Shown here one piece after another: positions 44,015 to 51,990 of a DNA stretch of 64,000 nt (positions are counted from its first letter, which is position 1; every line of letters begins with the position of its first letter). Origin of the DNA: Candidatus Krumholzibacteriota bacterium (GTDB taxonomy: Bacteria; Krumholzibacteriota; Krumholzibacteriia; Krumholzibacteriales; Krumholzibacteriaceae). The DNA is taken from the NCBI GenBank assembly GCA_016932415.1, contig JAFGCX010000036.1:38079-102078 (forward strand). Reading direction: 5' to 3'. Position numbers and translations under genes: made by a program. The notes below the pieces were generated by a model. The model was given only the letters and a program-made list of their open reading frames with translations, was not told the origin of the DNA and made no database searches.

Positions 44015-44224
44015 ATGACCGAAGAGCAGTCGGCTCCAAAAGAGCCGGCGGTCATAACAGTAAAGCCTGAGTGGTGCAAGGGTTGTGGAATCTGTGTTGC
44101 CTTCTGCCCTAAAGATGTCCTGGTGATGGAAGGTGGAAAGGCAAAGGTCGAAAGACCCGACGATTGCATAAAATGCATGCTTTGTGAATTGCGCTGCCCG
44201 GATTTTGCGATAACAGTTGAATAG
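44015..44224 (+). CDS. korD: 2-oxoacid:ferredoxin oxidoreductase delta subunit (ferredoxin-like)
   Basis: Small electron-transfer subunit of 69 aa with two 4Fe-4S motifs: CKGCGICVAFCPKDVL (about 21-36) and CIKCMLCELRCPDFAI (about 51-66). It relays electrons from the TPP subunit to free ferredoxin. The size and the surrounding korA/B/C genes indicate KorD rather than free ferredoxin. It is separated from korA by 91 bases containing a terminator-like hairpin, unusual for subunits of one enzyme. GAAAGG precedes the ATG. Confidence 0.92.
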   Translation: MTEEQSAPKEPAVITVKPEWCKGCGICVAFCPKDVLVMEGGKAKVERPDDCIKCMLCELRCPDFAITVE

Positions 44225-44253
44225 GGACTCCTGAAAAGGGGTCCTTTTGTTTT
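44225..44253 (+). terminator. Terminator-like hairpin between korD and korA
   Basis: Stem GGACTCC/GGGGTCC (44225-44231 with 44238-44244, one G-T pair), then TTTTGTTTT. It begins immediately after the korD stop and probably attenuates transcription into korA. A second small hairpin (AGGGACT 44278-44284 with AGTCCTT 44291-44297) precedes the korA ribosome site. Confidence 0.6.
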
Positions 44254-44315
44254 AGTTACAGTAAGATATCTTTTAACAGGGACTGCAGAGAGTCCTTAAA
44301 AAGGAGTAGATCATT

Positions 44316-45461
44316 TTGAATAATGATCCTTCCAGCCGGATACGCATGATGCAGGGAAACCAGGCATGTGCTGAAGGAGCCCTGGCGGCCGGTTGCCGGT
44401 TTTTCGCCGGATATCCTATCACACCCTCTTCCGAGATCGCGGAGCATCTTTCCGTTGCTCTTCCCAGGCTTGGCGGCAAATTCATTCAAATGGAAGATGA
44501 GATCGCCGCGATGGGAGCGATAGTCGGAGCTTCCCTGGCAGGGTTGAAATCGATGACCGCGACATCCGGTCCGGGATTCAGCCTGAAGCAGGAGAATATC
44601 GGATATGCCAGCATGGCTGAAGTCCCCTGCGTTGTCATCAACGTGATGAGAGGCGGACCGAGTACGGGGATGCCTACCCTGCCGGCACAGATGGATGTTC
44701 AGCAGGCCAGATGGGGCAGCCACGGCGACAGAGGTGTCATTGCGCTTGTGGCAGGATCCGCTCAGGAATCTTATGAACAGACGATAAGAGCTTTCAATCT
44801 CTCCGAGAAATATATGACTCCGGTCATCCTTCTCCTTGACGAGATAGTGGGGCATACGACAGAGAAGGTCGTTATTCCGGAGAGTTCGCAATACGAGATC
44901 ATCGACAGGGTAAAACCCGATATTCCACCGGACGAATATCTTCCCTACAGGAAGACGGAAAACCTCATTCCGGTCCTTGCTCCTTTTGGTACCGGGTATA
45001 AATATAACGTAACAGGATTATGTCACGACGAGACCGGTTTTCCAACGAATGATTCGGTGGTCATCGATGCTCTGATAAGGCGCCTGACCGACAAGATCAT
45101 GCTGAACAGAAAAGATATAATCAAAAACAAGACGCTCATGCTCGAAGATGCCGAGATAGCGATCTTTGCTTACGGTTCAGTATCACGTTCGGCCCGGAGC
45201 GCGATCTCCATCTGCCGCAACGCCGGGATCAAGGTCGGACTCTTTCAACCTACCGTCATATGGCCTTTCCCTGAAGACGATCTGCTCGAAGTAGCCGGCA
45301 GAGTCAAAGGGATCATAGTTCCGGAGATGAACATGGGCCAGATGGCCAGGGAAGTAAAACTTGCCTGTCAATGCAAGACCGCAGTCCATAAACTCAACAG
45401 GGTCGATGGACAGCCGATCACTCCAGGAGAGATAGTGGAATTGATAAAGGGGGTGGTCTGA
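44316..45461 (+). CDS. korA: 2-oxoglutarate:ferredoxin oxidoreductase alpha subunit
   Basis: Subunit of the CoA-acylating, ferredoxin-reducing 2-oxoacid oxidoreductase; 381 aa. N-terminal pyrimidine-binding (POR_N) domain: EGALAAGCRFFAGYPITPSSE (about 20-40), IQMEDEIAAMGAIVGASLAG (51-70), TATSGPGFSLKQENIG, then RGGPSTGMPTLPAQMD. C-terminal domain II: LFQPTVIWPFPEDDL and VPEMNMGQMAREVKLA. It lacks the extra gamma-fused region of some KorA proteins, in agreement with a separate korC. Start is TTG at 44316, with AAGGAG 9 bases upstream. Preferred substrate 2-oxoglutarate is inferred from family resemblance; other 2-oxoacids are possible. Confidence 0.93.
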   Translation: MNNDPSSRIRMMQGNQACAEGALAAGCRFFAGYPITPSSEIAEHLSVALPRLGGKFIQMEDEIAAMGAIVGASLAGLKSMTATSGPGFSLKQENIGYASMAEVPCVVINVMRGGPSTGMPTLPAQMDVQQARWGSHGDRGVIALVAGSAQESYEQTIRAFNLSEKYMTPVILLLDEIVGHTTEKVVIPESSQYEIIDRVKPDIPPDEYLPYRKTENLIPVLAPFGTGYKYNVTGLCHDETGFPTNDSVVIDALIRRLTDKIMLNRKDIIKNKTLMLEDAEIAIFAYGSVSRSARSAISICRNAGIKVGLFQPTVIWPFPEDDLLEVAGRVKGIIVPEMNMGQMAREVKLACQCKTAVHKLNRVDGQPITPGEIVELIKGVV

Positions 45462-46277
45462 TTGTTTAATTATATCGAATATATCAGGGAAAACAATTTT
45501 CCTCACATCTGGTGCGCCGGTTGCGGGGACGGGATCATCCTCAAGGCGCTGATCAGATCGATAGATAAACTTAACATATCGAGGGATGAGTCTGTCATGG
45601 TCTCGGGTATTGGATGTTCCAGCAGGACACCGGGGTATATCGACCTGAACACCCTGCATACGACTCATGGCAGGGCGTTGCCGTTCGCCACGGGAGTCAA
45701 ACTGGCAAACCCCGATCTGAAAGTGATCGTCATCACCGGCGATGGAGATGCCACGGCGATAGGGGGAAACCATTTCATACACGCGGCGAGGCGAAATATC
45801 GATCTTACGGTCCTTCTCTATAATAACTACATCTACGGGATGACCGGCGGGCAGTGTTCCCCGATGACTCCGAGGGGTTCGAAGGCTTCTACCGCACAGC
45901 ATGGGAATCTCGAAGCGTCGTTTAATACGAGCGGCCTCGCGATAGCGGCGGGAGCTTCCTTTGTCGCGAGAACCGATGTCTATCATGTGCAGCAATGCGA
46001 AAAATATATTACCAAGGCTCTTCAGAAAAAAGGTTTTTCTCTTGTAGAGATAATGACTCCATGTCCTACCGCTTACGGGAGAAGGAACAGGATGGCCAAT
46101 CCCGTAAAGATGATGGAATGGATGAGGGATAATACTGTCCCGCTGGCCAAGTATGAAAAATTGACAGAAGAGGAGCGGGAAGGGAAGGTCAGCACGGGGA
46201 TACTTTGCGATATTGAGAAAGCTGAATTCACCAGCGAGTACGGAAAGTTAATCAAAAATGTCAGGACGGAAGAATAA
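45462..46277 (+). CDS. korB: 2-oxoglutarate:ferredoxin oxidoreductase beta subunit (TPP-binding)
   Basis: TPP- and 4Fe-4S-binding catalytic subunit of 271 aa. CAGCGDGIILKAL (about 19-31), GIGCSSRTPGYIDLNTLHTTHGRALPFATGVK around 49-80, TPP/Mg motif ITGDGDATAIGGNHFIHAARRN (about 93-114), NNYIYGMTGGQCSPMT, and ETMTPCPTAYGRRN-type C-terminal block (IMTPCPTAYGRRN). TTG at 45462 directly follows the korA TGA. The ORF overlaps korC by one base, so A, B and C are coupled. Confidence 0.94.
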   Translation: MFNYIEYIRENNFPHIWCAGCGDGIILKALIRSIDKLNISRDESVMVSGIGCSSRTPGYIDLNTLHTTHGRALPFATGVKLANPDLKVIVITGDGDATAIGGNHFIHAARRNIDLTVLLYNNYIYGMTGGQCSPMTPRGSKASTAQHGNLEASFNTSGLAIAAGASFVARTDVYHVQQCEKYITKALQKKGFSLVEIMTPCPTAYGRRNRMANPVKMMEWMRDNTVPLAKYEKLTEEEREGKVSTGILCDIEKAEFTSEYGKLIKNVRTEE

Positions 46278-46822
46278 TGGAAAGATATGAGATCCGTTTA
46301 AGCGGTTCTGGAGGACAGGGTTTGATTCTTGCCGGAAAGATCCTTGCCGAAGCCGCCGCGATATACGAGGGACGCAACGCTGTCCAGACCCAGAGTTACG
46401 GTCCAGAAGCGAGGGGTGGAGCGAGTAAAGCTGAGGTCGTCATAAGCGACGGGGAGATCGAATATCCGAAAGCTATCGAACTCGATCTTCTGCTTTCCCT
46501 GACCCAGGAGTCATGCCTGAAATATTCTACAGATCTCAAGACCGGAGGCATCCTGATCATAGACTCAACGTCGGTCAAGGAATTGCCCGACGGCGATTTC
46601 AGGGTCTTTTCAGCCCCCATAACAGAGATTGCCATCAACACGGTCGGCAAAGCCGTAGTGACTAATATAGTCGCTCTCGGGATCCTCACCGCCATCTCGG
46701 GTATCGTCTCTGAGGAATCGATAAAGAAAGCTATTCTTGCCCGAGTACCGAAAGGTACCGAAGAACTGAATATGAAGGCCTTTGATGAGGGGTCGAAGGC
46801 TGGTAAGGAACTTCTGTCCTGA
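46277..46822 (+). CDS. korC: 2-oxoglutarate:ferredoxin oxidoreductase gamma subunit
   Basis: Gamma (POR/KOR) subunit of 181 aa. SGSGGQGLILAGKILAEAA (about 7-25), TQSYGPEARGGASKAEVVIS (about 38-57) and NIVALGILTAISGIVSE (about 130-146) are the family hallmarks. TAATG overlap with korB. It completes the D-A-B-C set. Downstream malic enzyme starts about 110 bases later and may be part of the same transcript. Confidence 0.94.
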   Translation: MERYEIRLSGSGGQGLILAGKILAEAAAIYEGRNAVQTQSYGPEARGGASKAEVVISDGEIEYPKAIELDLLLSLTQESCLKYSTDLKTGGILIIDSTSVKELPDGDFRVFSAPITEIAINTVGKAVVTNIVALGILTAISGIVSEESIKKAILARVPKGTEELNMKAFDEGSKAGKELLS

Positions 46823-46935
46823 ACAGCCGGTGCTGAATGGACGGGGAAGAAGGAAAAAAAATAATCAACAGCCTGGAGCAGGTGTTCGGGACTTCAAGAG
46901 CATCTCCCGGCCAACCGGATACAGGAGGTAGATCG

Positions 46936-48276
46936 ATGGCTTCAAAGATGACCAAGGAAGAACTTCTGGCCAAGGCGCAGCAACCTGCTGCCGACGCGAT
47001 GAGACTGCACCCTTTCTACAAGGGCAAACTTGGCGTCATGCCCAAATGCTGCATACGCAACATCGATGATTTCGCGATCTGGTATACTCCAGGGGTCGCC
47101 AAGCCCTGTCTCGACATCAGGGATAATCCGGAGACAGTCTTCCAGCACACGAACAAGGGTAATATGATCGCGGTAATATCAGATGGGACAAGAGTACTCG
47201 GCCTCGGGGATATAGGGCCGGAAGCGGCGATACCGGTGATGGAAGGAAAAGCGATACTTTTCAAATATCTCGGCGGCGTCGATTGTGTCCAGATCTGTCT
47301 CGATACCAAGGATCCTGACGTCTTTATCGAAACAGCAAAACTTCTTCAGCCATCTTTCGGTGGTTTCAACCTTGAGGATATCGCGCAGCCCAAATGTTTC
47401 CGCATCCTTGATACGCTCAGGAAGGAATGCCGCATACCGGTGTGGCACGACGATCAGCAGGGAACCGCCGCGGTGACTGTGGCGGGCCTGATCAACGCGG
47501 TAAAGATCGTGGGCAAGGAGATGTCGGAAGTCAAGGTTGCGATGCTGGGCGCGGGAGCGGCCAACATCTGTATCGCGAAAATGATCATCCTGGCGGGAGT
47601 GACAGCGGAAAATATCACGATGGTCGACAGCAAGGGGATCATCCACAAGGGCAGGGAAAAAGAGTTGAGTACGATTTACAAGGAAAAATGGGAAATGGCC
47701 CAGATAACCAACGGCGATAACCTGACCGGGGATGCTCCGGAAGCGATAAAGAACGCCGATGTACTGATCGCCCTGTCAAAAGTCGGTCCGGATACGGTAA
47801 AACCTGAATGGATCAAATCGATGGCGGACGACTCTATAGTATTCGTTTGCGCCAATCCCATTCCCGAGATATATCCGTGGGATGCCAAGGAAGCGGGCGC
47901 CAGGATCGTGGCCACGGGCAGAAGCGATTTTCCGAACCAGGTCAACAATTCGCTTGGATTCCCCGGCATCTTCAGGGGCACTCTCGATGTGATGGCGAAG
48001 ACGATCACTGATGAGATGTGTGTCGCCGCCGCCAGGGAACTGGCAAAAACAGCGGAAGATATAGGAATGCATGAAGATTTCCTTCTTCCCACGATGGATA
48101 ACTGGGAAGTCTACCCGCGTGAAGCTGCCGCCGTCGGCAGGATGGCGATAGAACAGGGTATCGCCAGACTCGATTTCACTTATGAAGAATTGAAGGCAAA
48201 GGCGGAAAAGACGATAAAACACGCGAGAGAATCGTTTCAGAGCCTTCAGGATAATGGATTTATCGAAATGCCTTAA
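46936..48276 (+). CDS. NAD(P)-dependent malic enzyme
   Basis: Oxidative decarboxylation of malate to pyruvate (or the reverse), 446 aa, the short bacterial form without a phosphotransacetylase domain. YTPGVAKPCLDI (Tyr of the malate site), GDIGPEAAIPVMEGKAILFK (about 92-111), VWHDDQQGTAAVTVAGLINA (metal Asp, about 169-188), Rossmann MLGAGAANICIAKMII (about 198-213) and VFVCANPIPEI. ATG at 46936 with perfect AGGAGG is chosen; a frame opening at 46837 adds a non-conserved 33-aa tail. It links C4 acids with the pyruvate/PFOR chemistry encoded nearby. Strong terminator follows. Confidence 0.95.
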   Translation: MASKMTKEELLAKAQQPAADAMRLHPFYKGKLGVMPKCCIRNIDDFAIWYTPGVAKPCLDIRDNPETVFQHTNKGNMIAVISDGTRVLGLGDIGPEAAIPVMEGKAILFKYLGGVDCVQICLDTKDPDVFIETAKLLQPSFGGFNLEDIAQPKCFRILDTLRKECRIPVWHDDQQGTAAVTVAGLINAVKIVGKEMSEVKVAMLGAGAANICIAKMIILAGVTAENITMVDSKGIIHKGREKELSTIYKEKWEMAQITNGDNLTGDAPEAIKNADVLIALSKVGPDTVKPEWIKSMADDSIVFVCANPIPEIYPWDAKEAGARIVATGRSDFPNQVNNSLGFPGIFRGTLDVMAKTITDEMCVAAARELAKTAEDIGMHEDFLLPTMDNWEVYPREAAAVGRMAIEQGIARLDFTYEELKAKAEKTIKHARESFQSLQDNGFIEMP

Positions 48277-48314
48277 CTGCCTGCGAGGCCGGTTTTCGAT
48301 AGATAAGAGTCGAG

Positions 48315-48355
48315 GGGACTGTCCGGAAACGATTCCGGACAGTCCCTTTTATTTT
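48315..48355 (+). terminator. Rho-independent terminator after malic enzyme
   Basis: Perfect 14-bp stem (48315-48328 with 48333-48346), tetraloop ACGA, then TTTTATTTT. Confidence 0.92.
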
Positions 48356-48385
48356 CAGAAGCAGAGAATGAAGGAAGGATAAGGC

Positions 48386-51300
48386 GTGTCTAAAAAATTC
48401 GCAGCGGGGATTTATCTTGTTTTGCTGCTTGTCATTCCCGGTTGCCGTTCGGGAGAGCGTATATCTGCCGGGGCCGATTCCGGAGAGGAAGCAGGCCAAG
48501 TCATAACGCACCGGATAGCGGTCATTCTCGAACCATCCGAAAACTACATCAGAGTCGAAGACATGATAACTATCCCCGCTCAGGCAGCCGAACGCCCGGT
48601 CAGTTTCTTACTCGCCGAAGATATGGAGATAATATCACACGATCCACATGTGGAGATCACGGCCGCGGGCGGGAGGCAACGTCCGACAGACCCGGGTATG
48701 GACAGGGAATATGATAACGAAAATCCACCGATCATCCTGAATAGGTATAATCTCGACCATGTCGGGACAGGTACGCGGCGATATTCATTTAAACTTGAAT
48801 ATCATGGGAAGATATTCTACCCGGTAGAAGATTCGGCAGAAGAGTACGCGAGGTCTTTCGGCCAGTCTCCGGGAATAATCTCCGGGGAAGGAGTATATCT
48901 GGGAGGTTCTACCTGCTGGGTGCCATCTTTCGGTGATAAGATGGTCCGGTTCCACATGACTGTGGATCTTCCCGAAGGATGGGACGCGGTCAGCCAGGGT
49001 AAAAGGAGTATCCCGATTCAGCCGCATGGGCGCAGAATCGTCGAATGGGATTCCAACGAGCCGATGGAGGAAATATTTCTTGTCGCCGCGGAATTCACCG
49101 AGTACAGCTCATCGGGCGGACCGGTAGAATTCAACGCTTTTCTGAGAAGACCGGATGAAGCTCTTGCCTTCAGGTATATCGAGACTACCTCTCGATATCT
49201 TGAGATGTACGAGGCCCTGGTCGGACCATATCCGTTCGCAAAATTCGCCCTTGTGGAAAATTTCTGGGAGACGGGATACGGGATGCCTTCCTTCACTCTT
49301 CTAGGCGAGAAAGTCATAAGGTTCCCTTTCATCCTGCATTCATCCTATCCGCATGAACTTCTTCACAACTGGTGGGGGAACAGCGTCTATGTCGATTTCA
49401 GAAGTGGTAACTGGTGCGAGGGGCTTACCACGTATCTGGCTGATCACCTGATAAAGGAACAGAGGGGAGAAGGGGCGCAGTACAGGCAATCGGCGCTTGA
49501 GCGGTTCACCGCGCACGTAAACGGAGAAAACGATTTTCCACTCACCGAATTCCATTCACGCAGTGATGCCGCGACCGAGGCGGTGGGATATGGCAAATCG
49601 ATGATGATATGGAATATGCTTAGGGACAAGGTAGGGGACAGGCTATTTGTGGAAGGATTAAAACGATTCTACGCGGAAAACAGATTCAGGAGAGCTTCCT
49701 TTACCGATATTCGAAAGTCGTTCGAAGAAGTGGCCGGGATCGGTCTGGAAGGATTCTTTTCGCAATGGGTAGAAAGAAAGGGCGCGCCGCAACTGGATCT
49801 TTCGCTGTGCGAAGCGGTGATTGAGGAAGGAAGGAACAAGATCCGTTTCGAGATCGAACAGGTTCAGGCCGAAGATCCTTTTGAACTCGATATTCCGGTC
49901 GCGATAGAGTTTGCTGATACCGTGGAGATCATAAAGGTCAGGATGAATGAGAGGAGAGAAGAATACAGGATAGAATTTGATCAAAGACCGCTGTCAGTCC
50001 ATGTAGATCCATATTTCAACATCATGCGCAGGCTTCATCCAAACGAATCTCCTCCCTCGCTTTCTACGATATTCGGCGCCCGGGCCGTTCTTATAATCCT
50101 TCCTTCCGGCAGCGAAGGTGAGACGGGTGGGAAGTACAGAATACTGGCCGAGAAATGGGCGCGGGATCAGGCAAGGGATATAAAGATAGTCGACAGTGGT
50201 GAGACAGGCCCCTTGCCCTCTGACAGAGCCGTCTGGATCTTTGGAGAAGAAAACAGATACATGTCGATAATAGACGAAGGGATGAGACTCTACGGCAGCG
50301 AGATCACCGAAAACAAGGTCTCTTTCGGCCCGGAGGAGATAGAGAGAGAGGGCAACAGTTTTGCAGTTGCAGTGAGGCATCCCCTTGATCCCGGATCGGT
50401 CGCGGTATGGCTTTCTATCGGAGATGAGAAAGCTGTCGACGGGCTGTCGAGAAAGCTGCCCCATTATGGCAAATACAGCTATCTGGCTTTCAGTGGTTCA
50501 GAACCGGAAAATCAGGTCAAGGGCCGCTGGGGCGTCGTCGATTCTCCACTTTTTCAATTTACAGATGAAAACAGTCGGCAGGAACACCCCGTGAGGATCG
50601 AACCCGCGAAACGTGCTCCTCTCACTGAACTGCCTCCGTCCTTTTCGGAGCAGAGGATGATGGATGATCTGAACTGTCTCGCTGACGCCAGGATGGAGGG
50701 AAGAGGGCTCGGTACCAGGGGTATAGAGGCTGCCGCCAGGTATATAGCTGACAGTTTCAGCAGCGCCGGACTCGAACCTGGAGCGGATGATCATTCGTTC
50801 TATCAGCTATGGGAAGGCTCGACGGGGCCAGGGTCGGAGAAAGGAGAACTCAGGAACATCATAGGGGTCATTCCCGGAGTCGATGAAGAAAAATCAGGGG
50901 AAGCGGTATTGATCTGCGCTCATTACGACCACCTCGGAAAAGGATGGCCTGACTGCAGGAAAGGTAACGCCGGAAAGATACATTACGGGGCTGACGACAA
51001 CGCCAGCGGAGTCGCTGTAATGCTTGAACTGGCGAGATATTTCAATCTCTACGCGAGACCTCCACGTACCCTTGTCTTTGCCGCTTTTACAGCTGAAGAG
51101 GATAAACTGCGCGGGTCAGGATATTTTGTGAAAAACTACAGGAGTTACCCTCCTGAAAAAATCATCGGAGTGATAAACCTCGATACAGTCGGAAGGCTGT
51201 TCGGGAAAAAAGTCAGGATACTGGACAGCTCGAGCGCCAGGGAATGGATGCATATATTCCTCGGAGCCGGGTACGTGACCGGAGCTGGTGTCGAAATCGT

Positions 51301-51820
51301 AAGGGAAAGACTTGATTCAAGCGATCAGGGATCGTTCATAGAGGCTGGAGTCCCCGCGGTGCAGCTTTTTTCAGGAGTCCATTCCGATTATCACACGCCG
51401 GAAGATACGCCGGACAGGATAGATCCCCGGGGGATGGTCAGTGTCGCGTCTCTTGCGAGAGAGGCGGTGGTCTTTCTCGCCGGCACAGATGAAAGATTGC
51501 ATTTTACCGGTGACTCCGGGGGATCCGATCATGAAGGTGAAAGGAAAGCCGGGAGGAGAACAGCCAGTACAGGCAGTATGCCTGATTTCGCATTCTCCGG
51601 AAAGGGAGTCAGGATCGCCGCCGTGACAGCCGGTTCCGCGGCAGAGATAGCGGGGCTTAGAGAAGGTGATATAATCACAAGCGTCGCCGGTGTTGAAGTG
51701 AAAGGGGTGAAAGAATACTCCGATAAGCTGAAAAACCTTCAACCGGGAGACGCCGTCGAGTTTGTCGTTACCAGGGGAACGGAAAAGATCGTTGTAACGA
51801 TAATTCTTCAGGAACGGTGA
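48386..51820 (+). CDS. Giant peptidase lipoprotein: M1 aminopeptidase + M28 peptidase + PDZ
   Basis: The 1144-aa envelope protein has signal and lipobox VIPGC (Cys about 20). Residues about 40-540 form an M1-type gluzincin: HELLH at 323-327 and the third zinc ligand Glu in NWCEGLTTYL (about 345). A ~180-aa linker region of unknown fold follows. An M28 (aminopeptidase Y/S-like) domain is at about 745-1035, with AHYDHLGKG, GADDNASGVAVMLELA, FTAEEDKLRGSG, INLDTVG and HSDYHTPEDTPD as zinc ligands and catalytic Glu. A PDZ domain (about 1065-1140) has AVTAGSAAEIAGLREGDII. Two catalytic peptidase domains in one chain suggest processive degradation of peptides at the cell surface. GTG start; the ribosome site is AAGGAAGGA. 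Confidence 0.9.
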   Translation: MSKKFAAGIYLVLLLVIPGCRSGERISAGADSGEEAGQVITHRIAVILEPSENYIRVEDMITIPAQAAERPVSFLLAEDMEIISHDPHVEITAAGGRQRPTDPGMDREYDNENPPIILNRYNLDHVGTGTRRYSFKLEYHGKIFYPVEDSAEEYARSFGQSPGIISGEGVYLGGSTCWVPSFGDKMVRFHMTVDLPEGWDAVSQGKRSIPIQPHGRRIVEWDSNEPMEEIFLVAAEFTEYSSSGGPVEFNAFLRRPDEALAFRYIETTSRYLEMYEALVGPYPFAKFALVENFWETGYGMPSFTLLGEKVIRFPFILHSSYPHELLHNWWGNSVYVDFRSGNWCEGLTTYLADHLIKEQRGEGAQYRQSALERFTAHVNGENDFPLTEFHSRSDAATEAVGYGKSMMIWNMLRDKVGDRLFVEGLKRFYAENRFRRASFTDIRKSFEEVAGIGLEGFFSQWVERKGAPQLDLSLCEAVIEEGRNKIRFEIEQVQAEDPFELDIPVAIEFADTVEIIKVRMNERREEYRIEFDQRPLSVHVDPYFNIMRRLHPNESPPSLSTIFGARAVLIILPSGSEGETGGKYRILAEKWARDQARDIKIVDSGETGPLPSDRAVWIFGEENRYMSIIDEGMRLYGSEITENKVSFGPEEIEREGNSFAVAVRHPLDPGSVAVWLSIGDEKAVDGLSRKLPHYGKYSYLAFSGSEPENQVKGRWGVVDSPLFQFTDENSRQEHPVRIEPAKRAPLTELPPSFSEQRMMDDLNCLADARMEGRGLGTRGIEAAARYIADSFSSAGLEPGADDHSFYQLWEGSTGPGSEKGELRNIIGVIPGVDEEKSGEAVLICAHYDHLGKGWPDCRKGNAGKIHYGADDNASGVAVMLELARYFNLYARPPRTLVFAAFTAEEDKLRGSGYFVKNYRSYPPEKIIGVINLDTVGRLFGKKVRILDSSSAREWMHIFLGAGYVTGAGVEIVRERLDSSDQGSFIEAGVPAVQLFSGVHSDYHTPEDTPDRIDPRGMVSVASLAREAVVFLAGTDERLHFTGDSGGSDHEGERKAGRRTASTGSMPDFAFSGKGVRIAAVTAGSAAEIAGLREGDIITSVAGVEVKGVKEYSDKLKNLQPGDAVEFVVTRGTEKIVVTIILQER

Positions 51821-51990
51821 TAATTTCCCCGAAAAGGAGTTTTTTACTCGACAAATCACAAAAAAAGATTATCCTACTGTATGCGTTTCCATGAAAAACA
51901 AGGGACGCAGGGAGAATAGATGTAAGAACTACTTACTAATCAAATAGTCTGGTGTTTTGTTCGTGTTTCGATGGTCTGGAGGATTTCAGT
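51821..51990. other. Intergenic region upstream of pyruvate:ferredoxin oxidoreductase
   Basis: 170 bases; holds a candidate promoter at 51848-51875 and the GGAGG ribosome site at 51978-51982. No coding frame. Confidence 0.5.
51848..51875 (+). promoter_or_regulatory. Candidate promoter for the PFOR gene
   Basis: TCGACA (51848-51853), 16-base A-rich spacer, TATCCT (51870-51875). Leader of about 110 bases. Confidence 0.4.
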
